In this document: positions 37,963 to 47,658 of the stretch, one piece after another
Position numbering within the stretch: the first letter of the stretch is position 1
Layout of the letters: each line of letters begins with the position of its first letter
NCBI RefSeq assembly: GCF_019456655.1
Contig: NZ_CP080332.1
Coordinates: 3,596,001 to 3,660,000, forward strand
From: Mycolicibacterium diernhoferi
Lineage (GTDB): Bacteria > Actinomycetota > Actinomycetes > Mycobacteriales > Mycobacteriaceae
Length of the DNA stretch: 64,000 nt
Reading direction: 5' to 3'
The notes under the pieces: model-generated
Told to the model about the DNA's origin: nothing
Database searches by the model: none
Seen by the model: only the letters and a program-made list of their open reading frames with translations
Translations under genes and position numbers: made by a program

Positions 37963-40074
37963 CTATTCCGCGGATGCCCGGCGTGGCGCGGACTCCCGCC
38001 GTTCGGAGGACGTTTCAGCCGGGCGTCCTGCGCGATGGTCGGGACCGGGTCCTCGCTCATCACGCGCCTGGAGTCCCCGGGGCTCGCCTGCTTTCGCACC
38101 GGGATTCGGGGCGGTCACCGTCCGCACCCGCAGTCCGGGCTTCTGGACCGAACGCGTCGACTTCGACGGCGAATCCTGGCTGAGCTTCGGCGCCGACCCC
38201 TCGAAGGCCCCGGATATGTCAGCCGGCGGATCCGACGGCGCAACATCGGTCGTGGCGTCGGTGACGGTGCTGTCCTCCGTGGTGGTGTCCTCGGCGGCCA
38301 CCGGCTCGGGGATGGTCAGGTCGCCGGGGGCGGGGGCATCCACCACGATCTCGTCGGGCGCGATCTCGTCGGCCACCTCATCCTCGGTCACCGGCACCTC
38401 GGTCACCACGTCCTCGATCACGACGTCCTCAGTCACCGGCACCTCGGTCACCACGTCCTCGGTGACGACCTCTTCGGTCACGGCGTCTTCGGTCACGGCG
38501 TCTTCGGTGACGGTGTCTTGGACCACCGCCTCATCGGCGACGACGTATTCGGTGCCGGGCCCCTCGGCCGCCACAACCTCCGCGCCCACGCTCACGTCCT
38601 CGGCCACCGCCTCGGGGGCAGGCGCAGCACCGGACTCGTCGGTGACCGCGTCGGTGGCCGTTGTGTCGCCAGTCGCTGCGTCCGCATCCAGATCTGACGT
38701 CGCCGCAGCCATCCGGAGCGACGCCCCGACCGCACCGGCCGAGGCCGGCTGCGTCCCGGTCAACGCGCCGGAGAGCCCACCCAGGAGCGACCCGATCAGA
38801 TTCGTCACGGCCTGGACGACACCGGCCACCAGGTTCGGAACGAAGCTGAGGATCTGCGTGACCACCTGCTGGATCGCCTGCAGCAGCGCCGAAACCGGGT
38901 TGCTCGGGTTGCTCGGCGCACACCCATCCTGCAAACAGAGGATCAATTTCTTGAGCTGTGCCAGCGCTTCGGCGTCCTTGGGATTGCCGAATTGATCGAA
39001 GATCCCGAAGAAACGCTCATCACCCAGCGCATCCGGGTCGTCTTTAATCGAGTACAGGAACACCGGGCCGGCCCCGGCAATCGATTGCCACGCGGTGAGA
39101 ATGTCGCGCATGAATTCCAACTGGACCGCGGCCGACACCTGACTGGTGGGCAGCCCGTATTCGGTGATCCAGATCTTCAGTTGCTCCTCACCCGGCTGGA
39201 GGTGAGCGTCCATCAATGCCCGGATCTGCTGAATCTGGAGCAGCGGCGACAGCATGTTCGCCTCCTGCTCGGAGAACTTCGTGACGAAGTCGTACGGATG
39301 GAAGGAGATCGCGTCGAAATACCCGTGCGCACCGGCGGCGTACATCGCCGCGACGAACTCGACGGGGCTCTTGGTCCACTCACCGATGGTGATACCGGGG
39401 CCGACGACCGCGCCGACCACCGTGATGTCGGGGCTGACCGCTTTCAGTGCGGTGTAGGTCGCCTTCAGCATCTCGGTGTACTCCACCGGGTCCACCGGGT
39501 TCCAGAACAACACGAAGTTCGGCTCGTTCCACACCTCATACGCGGTGATCTTGTTGAGGTACCGGGTGGCGACCGCCCCGGCGAAATCGGCGAGATACTG
39601 CGGATCAGAGGGATGGCCGCTACCCGGAGGCCCGTCGGTCGCCCAGGCCGGCGTCCACTGCAGCACGCCGAGAATGCCCAACCCCAGACGGTCCGCCTCG
39701 TTGACGATCGTGTCCAGCTTCGCCCAGTTCAGGTCGCTCTCCCAGTCCACGGGCTGGCCGAGCGGGTCCTGCGTCTGGATCTGCCACCACGGCACCAGTA
39801 GGCGGACGTTCTTCACCCCGAGCGATGCGGTCAGGGCGAGGCGAGCCATCACCTCGTCGAGGTCGTCGGTGAAATAAATGTTCGAATCCGAGATCCCGAC
39901 CGCCGTCGAGGAGTCGTCGACCGCCGCAACATGCATCACGTCGTAGCTCGCGACGCGTTTCACGTCGGGCACCGAGAAATGGCCACCGGTGGTTGCGACC
40001 ACCGCGGCCGCGGTAACGCCGATTACGGCCCGACCCGCAATACCGCGAATCGGTCGCCGGATACAACTCCACAT
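37963..40074 (-). CDS. Secreted clan-A glycoside hydrolase with long acidic repeat tail
   Basis: About 703 residues. Hydrophobic signal segment at residues 15-30; TIM-barrel catalytic domain about 55-410 with acid/base Glu184 in YEVWNEPNFV and nucleophile Glu305 in IWITEYGLPT, as in GH5/GH39-type enzymes. Cys pair in LILCLQDGC ends the domain. Residues about 420-480 are Val/Leu-rich (PE-PGRS-independent), then a tail of tandem VTED-type units, strongly acidic, followed by a basic Arg/Pro/Ser end. ATG 40074 gives the signal peptide; the frame is open to 40143. Substrate unknown, probably a cell-wall or environmental polysaccharide. Confidence 0.8.
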   Translation of the reverse strand: MWSCIRRPIRGIAGRAVIGVTAAAVVATTGGHFSVPDVKRVASYDVMHVAAVDDSSTAVGISDSNIYFTDDLDEVMARLALTASLGVKNVRLLVPWWQIQTQDPLGQPVDWESDLNWAKLDTIVNEADRLGLGILGVLQWTPAWATDGPPGSGHPSDPQYLADFAGAVATRYLNKITAYEVWNEPNFVLFWNPVDPVEYTEMLKATYTALKAVSPDITVVGAVVGPGITIGEWTKSPVEFVAAMYAAGAHGYFDAISFHPYDFVTKFSEQEANMLSPLLQIQQIRALMDAHLQPGEEQLKIWITEYGLPTSQVSAAVQLEFMRDILTAWQSIAGAGPVFLYSIKDDPDALGDERFFGIFDQFGNPKDAEALAQLKKLILCLQDGCAPSNPSNPVSALLQAIQQVVTQILSFVPNLVAGVVQAVTNLIGSLLGGLSGALTGTQPASAGAVGASLRMAAATSDLDADAATGDTTATDAVTDESGAAPAPEAVAEDVSVGAEVVAAEGPGTEYVVADEAVVQDTVTEDAVTEDAVTEEVVTEDVVTEVPVTEDVVIEDVVTEVPVTEDEVADEIAPDEIVVDAPAPGDLTIPEPVAAEDTTTEDSTVTDATTDVAPSDPPADISGAFEGSAPKLSQDSPSKSTRSVQKPGLRVRTVTAPNPGAKAGEPRGLQARDERGPGPDHRAGRPAETSSERRESAPRRASAE
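38376..38520 (-). repeat. Tandem 15-base coding repeats in hydrolase tail
   Basis: Imperfect units encoding VTED-V/A-V and VTEVPVTEDVV; adjacent copies such as TCGGTCACGGCGTCT are identical. Likely prone to copy-number change. Confidence 0.7.
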
Positions 40075-40555
40075 GTTAACCACCGTTTCTCGCACCGTGA
40101 CGTCGAACCTTCCCCAGCCCGACACTGCTAGAAAATTAGCCACGTGGACGAGAAATTGCGAAAACTACCTGTGAGTAAGAAAACCCATTTGGAAATGGCT
40201 TTCCCGAACCGCTTCCTGGCAAAGAATTTACCGATCAGAAATATACGAATCCGCAACCGGACGTGCAGTTCTAGCAAACCTGAGAAGTTTGCCAGGCGGT
40301 GCATCGCCATAGGGCTCACCCATCACTGCGGGCACATCGGTCCAGATAGGTGTCATTTCCCCCATCGGCAACAGCCATTGCCCCGAGCCACATCAGCACA
40401 ACAACGCCCCACCAGTCAGCCTCAGCAAACAGTGCACCAGTAGTACGTTCAGCCGACAAGCGCCACAGTCGCCACTAGGGACAAGAGTTGGCGCGCGCGT
40501 CAATTCATGGGCTCTCACCAGCACCATCCCGAAATGTGGGACGGTCATCGCGGGC
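40075..40555. other. AT-richer intergenic region, no confident gene
   Basis: About 480 bases, with clearly lower GC than flanks in 40130-40290. It contains the near-palindrome CCATTT-GG-AAATGG and a GCAAAC/GTTTGC hairpin (40274-40292). An open frame 40144-40443 (plus, GTG start, 99 codons) has low-complexity His/Gln-rich content and no ribosome site; not called as a gene. Probably the long 5' control region of the hydrolase gene. Confidence 0.5.
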
Positions 40556-41308
40556 CTATTGATGGGGCATGCCGGCCGCCACCCCGCTCTGCGGCCAGCC
40601 GGGTGGCGAATCCTCCCACGGCTCCTGGCGGCCGTAGGGGGTCAGATCCAGGAACGGGTATCCGACCGCGGTGTGATCGAGCCCGCGCGCATAGGTGGAG
40701 TAGGTATGGAAGACCTCGGCCCCGCGGCGCAGGAACACACTCGCGCCGGGCCAATCCCCGCGCAGATCGGCATCACTCCAGCCGTCCCTGCGCAACTCGG
40801 CATAGGACTTGTAGTTGTACTGCAGCGCAGCGCGATCCGGGTCCAGCGTGACGTGGTAGTCGTAGCTGAAGTCGCCATCGCGGGTGGAGTACCAGGGAAA
40901 GGTCCAGCCGTGCGCCGCCCGGTACCGCTCGATGCTGGCGAAGGGCGCCCGCGACACGCACACCAACGTCAGGTCCTTGGCGTTCAGCAGAAGTCGGTCG
41001 GATTCGGTGAAGGTCAGATCCGCGGCAGCGGTGCAGCTGGGGCATCCCTGGTCGATCTCGTCCAGCCACATGAAGTGATGGATGTAGAGCTGGGTGCGGC
41101 CCTCGAACAGATCGACCAGCCGGACCAGCCCGCTCGGGCCTTCGAAGAGGTAGTCCTTGTCCACCTTCACCATCGGCAGCCGCCGCCGTTCGGCGTTGAC
41201 GGCGTCACGCAGATGGGTGGCCGCGCGTTCGGCGGCCAGCAGCCGCAGCCGTGCCTGCAGCCACTGCTCACGGGACACCACGTCGGGATGGGCGCTGCGC
41301 TGCGTCAT
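40556..41308 (-). CDS. DUF899 thioredoxin-like protein
   Basis: About 250 residues. Begins with SREQWLQARLRLLAAE, then YLFEGPSG, LYIHHFMWLDEIDQGCPSC with a C-x2-C site in thioredoxin position, and WTFPWYSTRDGDFSYDYHV, all DUF899 marks. Start ATG 41308 is preceded by GAGGAG. Function unknown; the C-x2-C suggests a redox role. Confidence 0.87.
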   Translation of the reverse strand: MTQRSAHPDVVSREQWLQARLRLLAAERAATHLRDAVNAERRRLPMVKVDKDYLFEGPSGLVRLVDLFEGRTQLYIHHFMWLDEIDQGCPSCTAAADLTFTESDRLLLNAKDLTLVCVSRAPFASIERYRAAHGWTFPWYSTRDGDFSYDYHVTLDPDRAALQYNYKSYAELRRDGWSDADLRGDWPGASVFLRRGAEVFHTYSTYARGLDHTAVGYPFLDLTPYGRQEPWEDSPPGWPQSGVAAGMPHQ

Positions 41309-41369
41309 CGGGTGGCTCCTCACCGGATCGAAGGGGTCTAGGGGTGCAGACTCCCCCGCTCCGGGAAAC

Positions 41370-42770
41370 TCAGCGCCGTCCGGCCCGGAACGAGGCGATG
41401 GCACCGAGCCCGATCAACACCGAGAAGCCACCGAACAGCCACCGGGCCGCATCCGCATCACCGGTGGTGACCGTGTTGACCACCACGCCGGCCACCCCGG
41501 CTCCGAAGGCGCCGCAGATCAGCTGCACCGTGTTGATGGCCGCCGCCGCAACAGGCCCCTCGGCCGGATCCTGCACTCGGGTCATCGCCCACGCGGACAG
41601 ATGCGGCCAGGCCATCCCGACCCCGAGACCGGCCGCCACCATGGCCAGTCCCCACACCACCGTGAGCCAGACCGGCATCGCATCGCGCACCAACAGCGCG
41701 CACGCGCCCAGTCCGACGGCGATCACGATCGGCGCGACGCAGACGATGCGGGTCACCACCGTACGTCGATCCACCGAGGCGCTGACGATCTCGCTCACCG
41801 TCCAGCCGATCGCCAGGGCCACCCCCAGGATGCCGGCCGCCGCGGGCGCCAGGCCGGCCAGGTTCTGACCGAACAGCGGCACGTACATGACCACCATGGT
41901 TGCGGCCATCAGCGCACCCAGCGTCAGGTAGATCCACTTCAGCGGACCCGGCCGGAACACCGTAGGTGGCAGCACCGGCGTCCCGGTCGCTGCGGCCGTG
42001 CGGCGCTCCACGGCCAGGAACACCGCCACCAGCCCGGCGGCGGCCGCCAGGAGTATCGCGGTCAGTACGGCGTGCTGCGCAATGCCGGCCACGCTGACCA
42101 CCAGCGCCGCCGCACCGAGCAGCAGCAGCGACCGCACCGGAACCCGGATCGCAACCACCTCGCGGGCGCCCGATCGTGCCGGCAACGCGATCGGCACCAG
42201 CGCCGCGATGACGACGGTCAGCACCACCAGTGCGGCGAAAGCCCAACGCCACGAACCGAACTGGGCGAACAGACCACCGACGGCCGGCCCCACGAAGATG
42301 CCGACTCCCCACATGGCGGAGACGAGCGCCGACGCTCGGGTCCACAACGACTGTGGCAGGGCGGTATTGATCACCGCATAGCCCAGGCCGGCCAGCAGTC
42401 CCCCCGCGCCGCCCTGCACCACCCGGCCGACGAGCAGCACCTCCATGCCGGGGGCGAGCGCACAGATCGCGCTGCCCACCCCGAACACCGCGAGCGCGCC
42501 GAGGTAGGCCGGCCGGGGCCCGAACCGGGCCAGCAGGGAACTGACCAGCGTGGCACCGGCCACCGAGGCGACCAGATAGACCGTCACCACCCAGGCGTAG
42601 TACCGGTGGCCGCCGATCTCGGCGACCGCGCTGGGCAGCAGGCTGATGGTGAGGAACTCGTTGGTGGCGTACAGCGCCACGCCGCCGGCCAGGACGGTCG
42701 AGGCGCCGATGTTCTTCGGCCCCAGCAGTTCGCGCCAGCTTCCGCCGGTCAACTCGTGCGTCTCGGTCAC
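41370..42770 (-). CDS. MFS drug-efflux transporter (Rv1634-like)
   Basis: 466 residues, twelve to fourteen membrane segments, proton-driven exporter of the drug:H+ antiporter type. Motif A-like loop LLARFGPRPAYLGAL between segments 2 and 3, and AMWGVGIFVGPAVGGLF (motif C) in segment 5. GTG start with TAGGTT ending six bases upstream (leaderless), under a palindromic operator at 42787-42802. Downstream of uvrB but with its own promoter. Confidence 0.9.
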   Translation of the reverse strand: MTETHELTGGSWRELLGPKNIGASTVLAGGVALYATNEFLTISLLPSAVAEIGGHRYYAWVVTVYLVASVAGATLVSSLLARFGPRPAYLGALAVFGVGSAICALAPGMEVLLVGRVVQGGAGGLLAGLGYAVINTALPQSLWTRASALVSAMWGVGIFVGPAVGGLFAQFGSWRWAFAALVVLTVVIAALVPIALPARSGAREVVAIRVPVRSLLLLGAAALVVSVAGIAQHAVLTAILLAAAAGLVAVFLAVERRTAAATGTPVLPPTVFRPGPLKWIYLTLGALMAATMVVMYVPLFGQNLAGLAPAAAGILGVALAIGWTVSEIVSASVDRRTVVTRIVCVAPIVIAVGLGACALLVRDAMPVWLTVVWGLAMVAAGLGVGMAWPHLSAWAMTRVQDPAEGPVAAAAINTVQLICGAFGAGVAGVVVNTVTTGDADAARWLFGGFSVLIGLGAIASFRAGRR

Positions 42771-42776
42771 CCCGTC

Positions 42777-42802
42777 AACCTAGAAGCTCAACCGCAGTTG
42801 AG
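42777..42802 (-). promoter_or_regulatory. MFS promoter with palindromic operator
   Basis: -10 TAGGTT (42782-42777) six bases before the GTG. Directly upstream, CTCAAC-CGCA-GTTGAG (42787-42802) is a perfect inverted repeat lying where the -10/-35 spacer should be, a position typical of MerR-family activators or of repressors. Confidence 0.5.
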
Positions 42803-42813
42803 TTCAAGTGTCA

Positions 42814-44985
42814 CTACTTCAGACCCGCGGCATCCATTCCGCGCAGTTCCTTCTTGAGGTCCTGGATCTCGTCGCGGATGCGCGCGGCGAGTTCGAACTG
42901 CAGATCGCGGGCGGCCGTCATCATCTGTTCGGTCAGGTCCTTGATCAGGTCCGCCAGCTCGGCACGCGGCATGTTGGCGGTGTCGCGCCCCTCGACGATG
43001 CCGGCGCTGACCGCGCGGCCCGGTTCCCCCTGGGCGCGGCGGCCGCGCGAGGCATTGCGTCCGGACCCGCCGACCTCGACGTTCTCGGTGTCGTCGGCCT
43101 CGCGGTACACCTGATCGAGGATGTCGGCGATCTTCTTGCGCAGCGGCTGCGGATCGATCCCGTGCTCTTTGTTGTAGGCGACCTGCTTGGCGCGGCGGCG
43201 ATCCGTCTCGTCGATCGCCTCCCTCATGGAGTCGGTGATCTTGTCGGCGTACATGTGCACCTCGCCGGACACGTTGCGGGCGGCGCGGCCGATGGTCTGG
43301 ATGAGGCTGCGCGGGGACCGCAGGAAGCCCTCCTTGTCGGCGTCGAGGATCGCCACCAGCGACACCTCGGGCAGGTCCAGGCCCTCCCGCAGCAGGTTGA
43401 TGCCGACCAGCACGTCGTACTCACCGAGGCGCAACTGCCGGAGCAGTTCGACCCGGCGCAGGGTGTCCACCTCGGAATGCAGGTAGCGCACCCGGATACC
43501 CATCTCGAGCAGGTAGTCGGTGAGGTCCTCGGCCATCTTCTTGGTCAAGGTGGTCACCAGCACCCGCTCATCGCGTTCGGTACGCAGCCGGATCTCGCCG
43601 ATCAGATCGTCGATCTGGCCCTTGGTGGGTTTGACGAGCACCTGCGGGTCGACCAGCCCGGTCGGGCGGATCACCTGTTCGACGAACTCGCCGCCGGCCT
43701 GCGCCATCTCGTAGTTGCCCGGCGTCGCCGACAGATACACCGTCTGGCCGATCCGGGCGGCGAACTCCTCCCAGGTCAGCGGCCGGTTGTCGACCGCCGA
43801 CGGCAACCGGAAGCCGAAGTCGACCAGGTTGCGCTTGCGCGACATATCGCCTTCGTACATGCCGCCGATCTGCGGCACGGTGACGTGCGACTCGTCGATG
43901 ACGAGCAGGAAGTCCTCGGGGAAGTAGTCGATCAGCGTGGCCGGCGCGGTTCCCGGGCCGCGTCCATCGATGTGGCGCGAGTAGTTCTCGATGCCGGAGC
44001 AGAAGCCGACCTGCTTCATCATCTCCAGGTCGTAATTGGTCCGCATCCGCAGCCGCTGCGCCTCCAGCAGCTTGCCCTGGCCCTCCAGTTCGGCCAACCG
44101 GGTCTCCAGTTCGGCCTCGATGCTGGAGATCGCGACCGCCATCCGGTCCGGGCCCGCCACGTAGTGGGTGGCCGGGAAGATGCGCACCGAGTCCACCTGC
44201 CGCACCACATCGCCGGTCAACGGGTGCAGGTAGTACAGCGCCTCCACCTCGTCACCGAAGAACTCGATGCGCACCGCCAGTTCCTCGTAGGCCGGGATGA
44301 TCTCCACGGTGTCCCCGCGCACCCGGAAGGATCCCCGGGTGAAGGAGATGTCGTTGCGGTCGTACTGGACGTCGACCAGTAGCCGCAGCAGCCCGTCCCG
44401 GGGCACCTCGTCGCCGACCTTGAGCTCCACCGACCGGTCCAGGTAGGACTGCGGGGTTCCCAGGCCGTAGATGCAGGACACCGAGGCCACCACCACGACA
44501 TCGCGCCGGGACAGCAGGCTCGACGTGGCCGAGTGCCGCAGCCGCTCGACGTCGTCGTTGATCGAGCTGTCCTTCTCGATGTAGGTGTCGGTCTGCGCGA
44601 TGTACGCTTCCGGCTGGTAGTAGTCGTAGTACGACACGAAATACTCGACGGCGTTGTGCGGCAACATCTCCCGCAGTTCGTTGGCGAGCTGCGCGGCCAG
44701 TGTCTTGTTGGGGGCCATCACCAGGGTGGGCCGCTGCAACTTCTCGATCAGCCACGCGGTGGTGGCCGATTTACCGGTTCCGGTGGCGCCCAGCAGCACG
44801 ATGTCACGCTCACCGGCCCGGACCCGGCGCTCCAACTCGGCGATGGCCGCCGGCTGATCACCGGCGGGTTCGTACTCGCTGACCACCTCGAACCGGCCGC
44901 CGGAACGGACGATGCCGTCAACGGCGTCGGCGGCAGGTCGGTACTCCGACTGCGCCAACACAGGATGTTCGGTAGCGAAAGCCAT
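42814..44985 (-). CDS. uvrB: Excinuclease ABC subunit B
   Basis: Helicase-like damage verifier of nucleotide excision repair. About 723 residues from ATG 44985 ([10 protein letters not shown]), which follows GGAG; an upstream in-frame start would add residues outside homology. Walker [14 protein letters not shown], beta-hairpin [24 protein letters not shown]-like [11 protein letters not shown], motif [11 protein letters not shown], and the C-terminal UVR coiled-coil [20 protein letters not shown] that contacts UvrC. No SOS box noticed upstream. Confidence 0.98.
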   Translation of the reverse strand: MAFATEHPVLAQSEYRPAADAVDGIVRSGGRFEVVSEYEPAGDQPAAIAELERRVRAGERDIVLLGATGTGKSATTAWLIEKLQRPTLVMAPNKTLAAQLANELREMLPHNAVEYFVSYYDYYQPEAYIAQTDTYIEKDSSINDDVERLRHSATSSLLSRRDVVVVASVSCIYGLGTPQSYLDRSVELKVGDEVPRDGLLRLLVDVQYDRNDISFTRGSFRVRGDTVEIIPAYEELAVRIEFFGDEVEALYYLHPLTGDVVRQVDSVRIFPATHYVAGPDRMAVAISSIEAELETRLAELEGQGKLLEAQRLRMRTNYDLEMMKQVGFCSGIENYSRHIDGRGPGTAPATLIDYFPEDFLLVIDESHVTVPQIGGMYEGDMSRKRNLVDFGFRLPSAVDNRPLTWEEFAARIGQTVYLSATPGNYEMAQAGGEFVEQVIRPTGLVDPQVLVKPTKGQIDDLIGEIRLRTERDERVLVTTLTKKMAEDLTDYLLEMGIRVRYLHSEVDTLRRVELLRQLRLGEYDVLVGINLLREGLDLPEVSLVAILDADKEGFLRSPRSLIQTIGRAARNVSGEVHMYADKITDSMREAIDETDRRRAKQVAYNKEHGIDPQPLRKKIADILDQVYREADDTENVEVGGSGRNASRGRRAQGEPGRAVSAGIVEGRDTANMPRAELADLIKDLTEQMMTAARDLQFELAARIRDEIQDLKKELRGMDAAGLK

Positions 44986-45056
44986 GGTCTCCAGGTTAAG
45001 CGCGGGGGCCGACAAGTTCATTCCCGCTTCGCTGCGCGCGAAGACGACCGGCACGC

Positions 45057-45062
45057 TACCGT
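45057..45062 (+). promoter_or_regulatory. -10 hexamer of leaderless promoter
   Basis: TACCGT, six bases before the GTG at 45069. Confidence 0.5.
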
Positions 45063-45068
45063 GGCGCC

Positions 45069-45362
45069 GTGCCCGAACCCGCCCGCATCGCGCTCCGGCT
45101 GATCGGCCTGTTCCTGCTGGTCGCAGGGCTGGGGTGCGCGGTGCTGCTGGTGTGGCCGGGACCTTCCGGGGTCGCCGAGGCGCTGGGCGTCGGCTGCGCG
45201 CACGTCCGGTACGGCGGCCCCGAGCAGTGTTCCTGGCTGGACGCCGCCGACCTGTTGTGGACCGGATGCTGGCTGGCCATCGTCGCCGGCGCCGTGCTGC
45301 GGCTGGTCACCCGGCCGGCCGGCCGAGCGCCCCGGACCCTCGACCTGCGCCGGTGGCGGTGA
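45069..45362 (+). CDS. Small two-segment membrane protein
   Basis: 97 residues, GTG start. Two hydrophobic helices ([19 protein letters not shown] and [20 protein letters not shown]) joined by a loop with two Cys ([14 protein letters not shown]). No recognised family. Its TGA overlaps the DUF402 start as GTGA. Confidence 0.7.
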   Translation: MPEPARIALRLIGLFLLVAGLGCAVLLVWPGPSGVAEALGVGCAHVRYGGPEQCSWLDAADLLWTGCWLAIVAGAVLRLVTRPAGRAPRTLDLRRWR

Positions 45363-45868
45363 GTGTGCACCCACCCAAACGTGAGACCTTCGACCTGCAC
45401 GCCCGCACCAACACCGATCCGAAGGGCATCGTGCGCGATGTGGAGGAGTTCACCGTGCGGCCATGGGGCCTCTACATGGCCCGCCCGACCCCGGGCCGTG
45501 CGCAGTTCCACTACCTGGAGACCTGGCTGCTGCCCGCGCTGAACCTGCGGGTGACGGTGTTCCATTTCAACCCCGGGCACGAACGTGACCAGGACTTCTA
45601 CCTCGATGTCGGGCGGTATACCGCCGACGACGGGGTCTGGCGCTCCGAGGACCACTATCTGGACCTGGTGTTGCGCACCGGCCGCGACGTCACGCTGACC
45701 GACGTCGACGAACTGTTCGCCGCCGTCACCGAAGGACTGCTGGACCCGGCAACCGCCGAACGAGCCGTCGCGACGGCCGTGGCCACGGTGGACGGTCTGG
45801 CCCGCCACGACTATGACCTCGATCGCTGGCTGACGGTGCATGACGTGACACTGACCTGGCGGGCGTAA
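45359..45868 (+). CDS. DUF402 protein (Rv1632c-like)
   Basis: About 169 residues from GTG 45359 overlapping the previous stop; GTG 45365 is an alternative. The FYLDVGRY and DDHYLDLVL-like segments (LDVGRYTADDGVW, DHYLDLVLRTG) and DVDELFAAVTEGLLDP match DUF402, a fold seen in nucleoside-diphosphate phosphatases. Acidic residues DVDE and DDG could bind Mg2+. Conserved beside uvrB in mycobacteria. Confidence 0.83.
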   Translation: MSVHPPKRETFDLHARTNTDPKGIVRDVEEFTVRPWGLYMARPTPGRAQFHYLETWLLPALNLRVTVFHFNPGHERDQDFYLDVGRYTADDGVWRSEDHYLDLVLRTGRDVTLTDVDELFAAVTEGLLDPATAERAVATAVATVDGLARHDYDLDRWLTVHDVTLTWRA

Positions 45869-45878
45869 AGTCAAGATC

Positions 45879-46439
45879 ATGAGTGTCACCAGGCGCGCAG
45901 GGCTGGCGGCTGCCACGGCATCGGCATTGCTGCTCGCGGGTCAGCTGCTTCCCGCATCGGCTTTCGCCGAACCCGGAGCCGGGCCCGACGTCGAGCAACC
46001 GCAGACCGAGGTCACCGAGCCGGGTCCCCCGCTGCTGTACAACATCACCTACCGGGTGCGCGCCGACGGCACGTCACGCCGGGCCGTGGTGGCCTACAAG
46101 GCCGACGATCACAACATCAACAGCGAGCAACCGAACCTGCTGCCCGGGCAGACGTTCGAGGTGAACACGGTGATGACCGACCCGAACCTGGCCGGTCTGG
46201 AGCTGTCCATCGACTGGCCCTACGGGTCGAACCTGCACTGCGAGATCCTGGTCGACGAGCAGATCGTGGTGCAGGCCGACCAGTTCATCGCCCCCCGGTT
46301 GCTGCGCCCCAAGGACGACCCGCTGTACGGGGTGCTGCATTGCGGTGCGCCCCTGAATGATGCGGTGGTCGGCGAGTCCGTCCCGGACCTCCCGGGCTAC
46401 CCGACTCAGCCGGCGCCGGAGACTGCGCCCCAGATGTGA
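45879..46439 (+). CDS. Secreted protein of unknown function
   Basis: 186 residues with a Sec signal peptide (RRAGLAAATASALLLAGQ...ASAFAEP, cleavage near residue 30). The mature part has a beta-rich stretch LLYNITYRVRADGTSRRAVV, ELSIDWPYGSNLHCEILVD and GVLHCGAPL; two Cys could form a disulphide. Pro-rich ends. TAAAGT ends seven bases before the ATG (leaderless). No family recognised; the layout is like small exported MmpS-type proteins but without a membrane anchor. Confidence 0.75.
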   Translation: MSVTRRAGLAAATASALLLAGQLLPASAFAEPGAGPDVEQPQTEVTEPGPPLLYNITYRVRADGTSRRAVVAYKADDHNINSEQPNLLPGQTFEVNTVMTDPNLAGLELSIDWPYGSNLHCEILVDEQIVVQADQFIAPRLLRPKDDPLYGVLHCGAPLNDAVVGESVPDLPGYPTQPAPETAPQM

Positions 46440-46443
46440 CCGG

Positions 46444-47628
46444 TCAGGGCTTCCAACCGGTGGCGTCGGCCCACTCCCAGGCGCGGTGATACGCGTCGAG
46501 GAACCACGGTTCTTTGGCCGCGACGTAGTCCGGAGCTCGTGACGCTGCCCGCTTGGCTGCCAGATAGTCCTCCTGCACACCGGGATTGGCCTTCAGCCAG
46601 TCCACCCACAGCAGTGCGAACCGCTGGTTCGGCCAGCCGTCCACCCGGATGTGCACGTGGGTCGGCCGCCCCGGGTCCGCGGACGCGTGAAAACGCTTGC
46701 GCCACTGCGCCGGATCCTCACTGTGCGCGACGTCGGCCGAATTGTGGTCCACCCGTGGATATCCCGCGGCCAGCAGGGCATCGGCCAGCTCGTCGGCGAC
46801 CTCCAGTGAGGCCACCGTCACCTGCACGTCGATGACGTCCTTGGAGTCCAGGCCCGGTACCGCGGTGGAACCGATGTGGTCGATGCGCACGGCGCGGTGC
46901 CCGCACGCGGTCTGCAACCGGGCCACGATACGGCGGGCCTGGTCCGGCCAGCCCGGATCGGCGGGCACCACGACCGGCTCGAGGTGTACCGGGCGGCGCA
47001 GCCGCAGATTGTGGGCGAACGGCACAATCCGGTCATGCCACAGGCCGCGGGCCTGCTCCACCAGGGCACCGGCGGTCCCCGAATTGTCCAGCCACACATC
47101 GGCCACCGCGCGGCGCTGCTCCTCGGTGGCCTGCGCCGCGATCCGGGCCCGGGCGTCCTGCTCGGTGAATCCGCGGTACTCGATGAGCCGCCGGACCCGC
47201 AGCTCGACATCGGCATTGACCACGATGACCAGCGGGAACATCGGCGCCATCTGCGATTCGACCAGCAGCGGGATGTCCTCGATGATCACCGGGCTTTCCT
47301 GGTCCAGCTGCGCGCATTCGATCAGTTCGGAGCGGCGACGGGCGACCAACGGGTGCACGATGCCGTTCAGCGTCTGGCGCTTCTCCTCGTCGCTGAACGC
47401 GACCGCCGCCAGGGCAGGCCGGTTGAGCTCGCCTGCCTGCGGCCCCTCGGCATGCAGGATGTCGTGGCCGAAGGCGTCGACCAGCTTGGCGAGGCCCTCG
47501 GTTCCCGGCTCCACGACCTCCCGGGCGATGACGTCACCGTCGACGACGATGCCGCCGAGATCACTGAAGGTCGAGGACACCGTCGATTTGCCGGCGCCGA
47601 TGCCGCCGGTCAGTCCGATACGAAGCAC
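46444..47628 (-). CDS. coaE: Dephospho-CoA kinase fused to GrpB (UPF0157) domain
   Basis: Last step of CoA synthesis. 394 residues. Kinase half 1-200 with P-loop GLTGGIGAGKST, lid region and EDIPLLVESQM; GrpB-like nucleotidyltransferase-fold half 205-394 with VPADPGWPDQARRIVARLQ, DHIGSTAVPGLDSKDVIDVQV and LLWVDWLKANPG. The fusion is standard in mycobacteria. GTG start at 47628. Confidence 0.95.
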   Translation of the reverse strand: MLRIGLTGGIGAGKSTVSSTFSDLGGIVVDGDVIAREVVEPGTEGLAKLVDAFGHDILHAEGPQAGELNRPALAAVAFSDEEKRQTLNGIVHPLVARRRSELIECAQLDQESPVIIEDIPLLVESQMAPMFPLVIVVNADVELRVRRLIEYRGFTEQDARARIAAQATEEQRRAVADVWLDNSGTAGALVEQARGLWHDRIVPFAHNLRLRRPVHLEPVVVPADPGWPDQARRIVARLQTACGHRAVRIDHIGSTAVPGLDSKDVIDVQVTVASLEVADELADALLAAGYPRVDHNSADVAHSEDPAQWRKRFHASADPGRPTHVHIRVDGWPNQRFALLWVDWLKANPGVQEDYLAAKRAASRAPDYVAAKEPWFLDAYHRAWEWADATGWKP

Positions 47629-47658
47629 CGCACCAGTGTGTCAGGACGGTGCGTGGGT

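Noticed and set aside
38376..38520. Tandem repeats considered as a CRISPR array
   Set aside because: Units are 15 bases, in frame, without spacers, and encode VTED motifs of the hydrolase tail.
40144..40443. 99-codon open frame in the AT-richer gap
   Set aside because: No ribosome site or -10 box at the right distance, His/Gln-rich low-complexity content and no recognisable domain.
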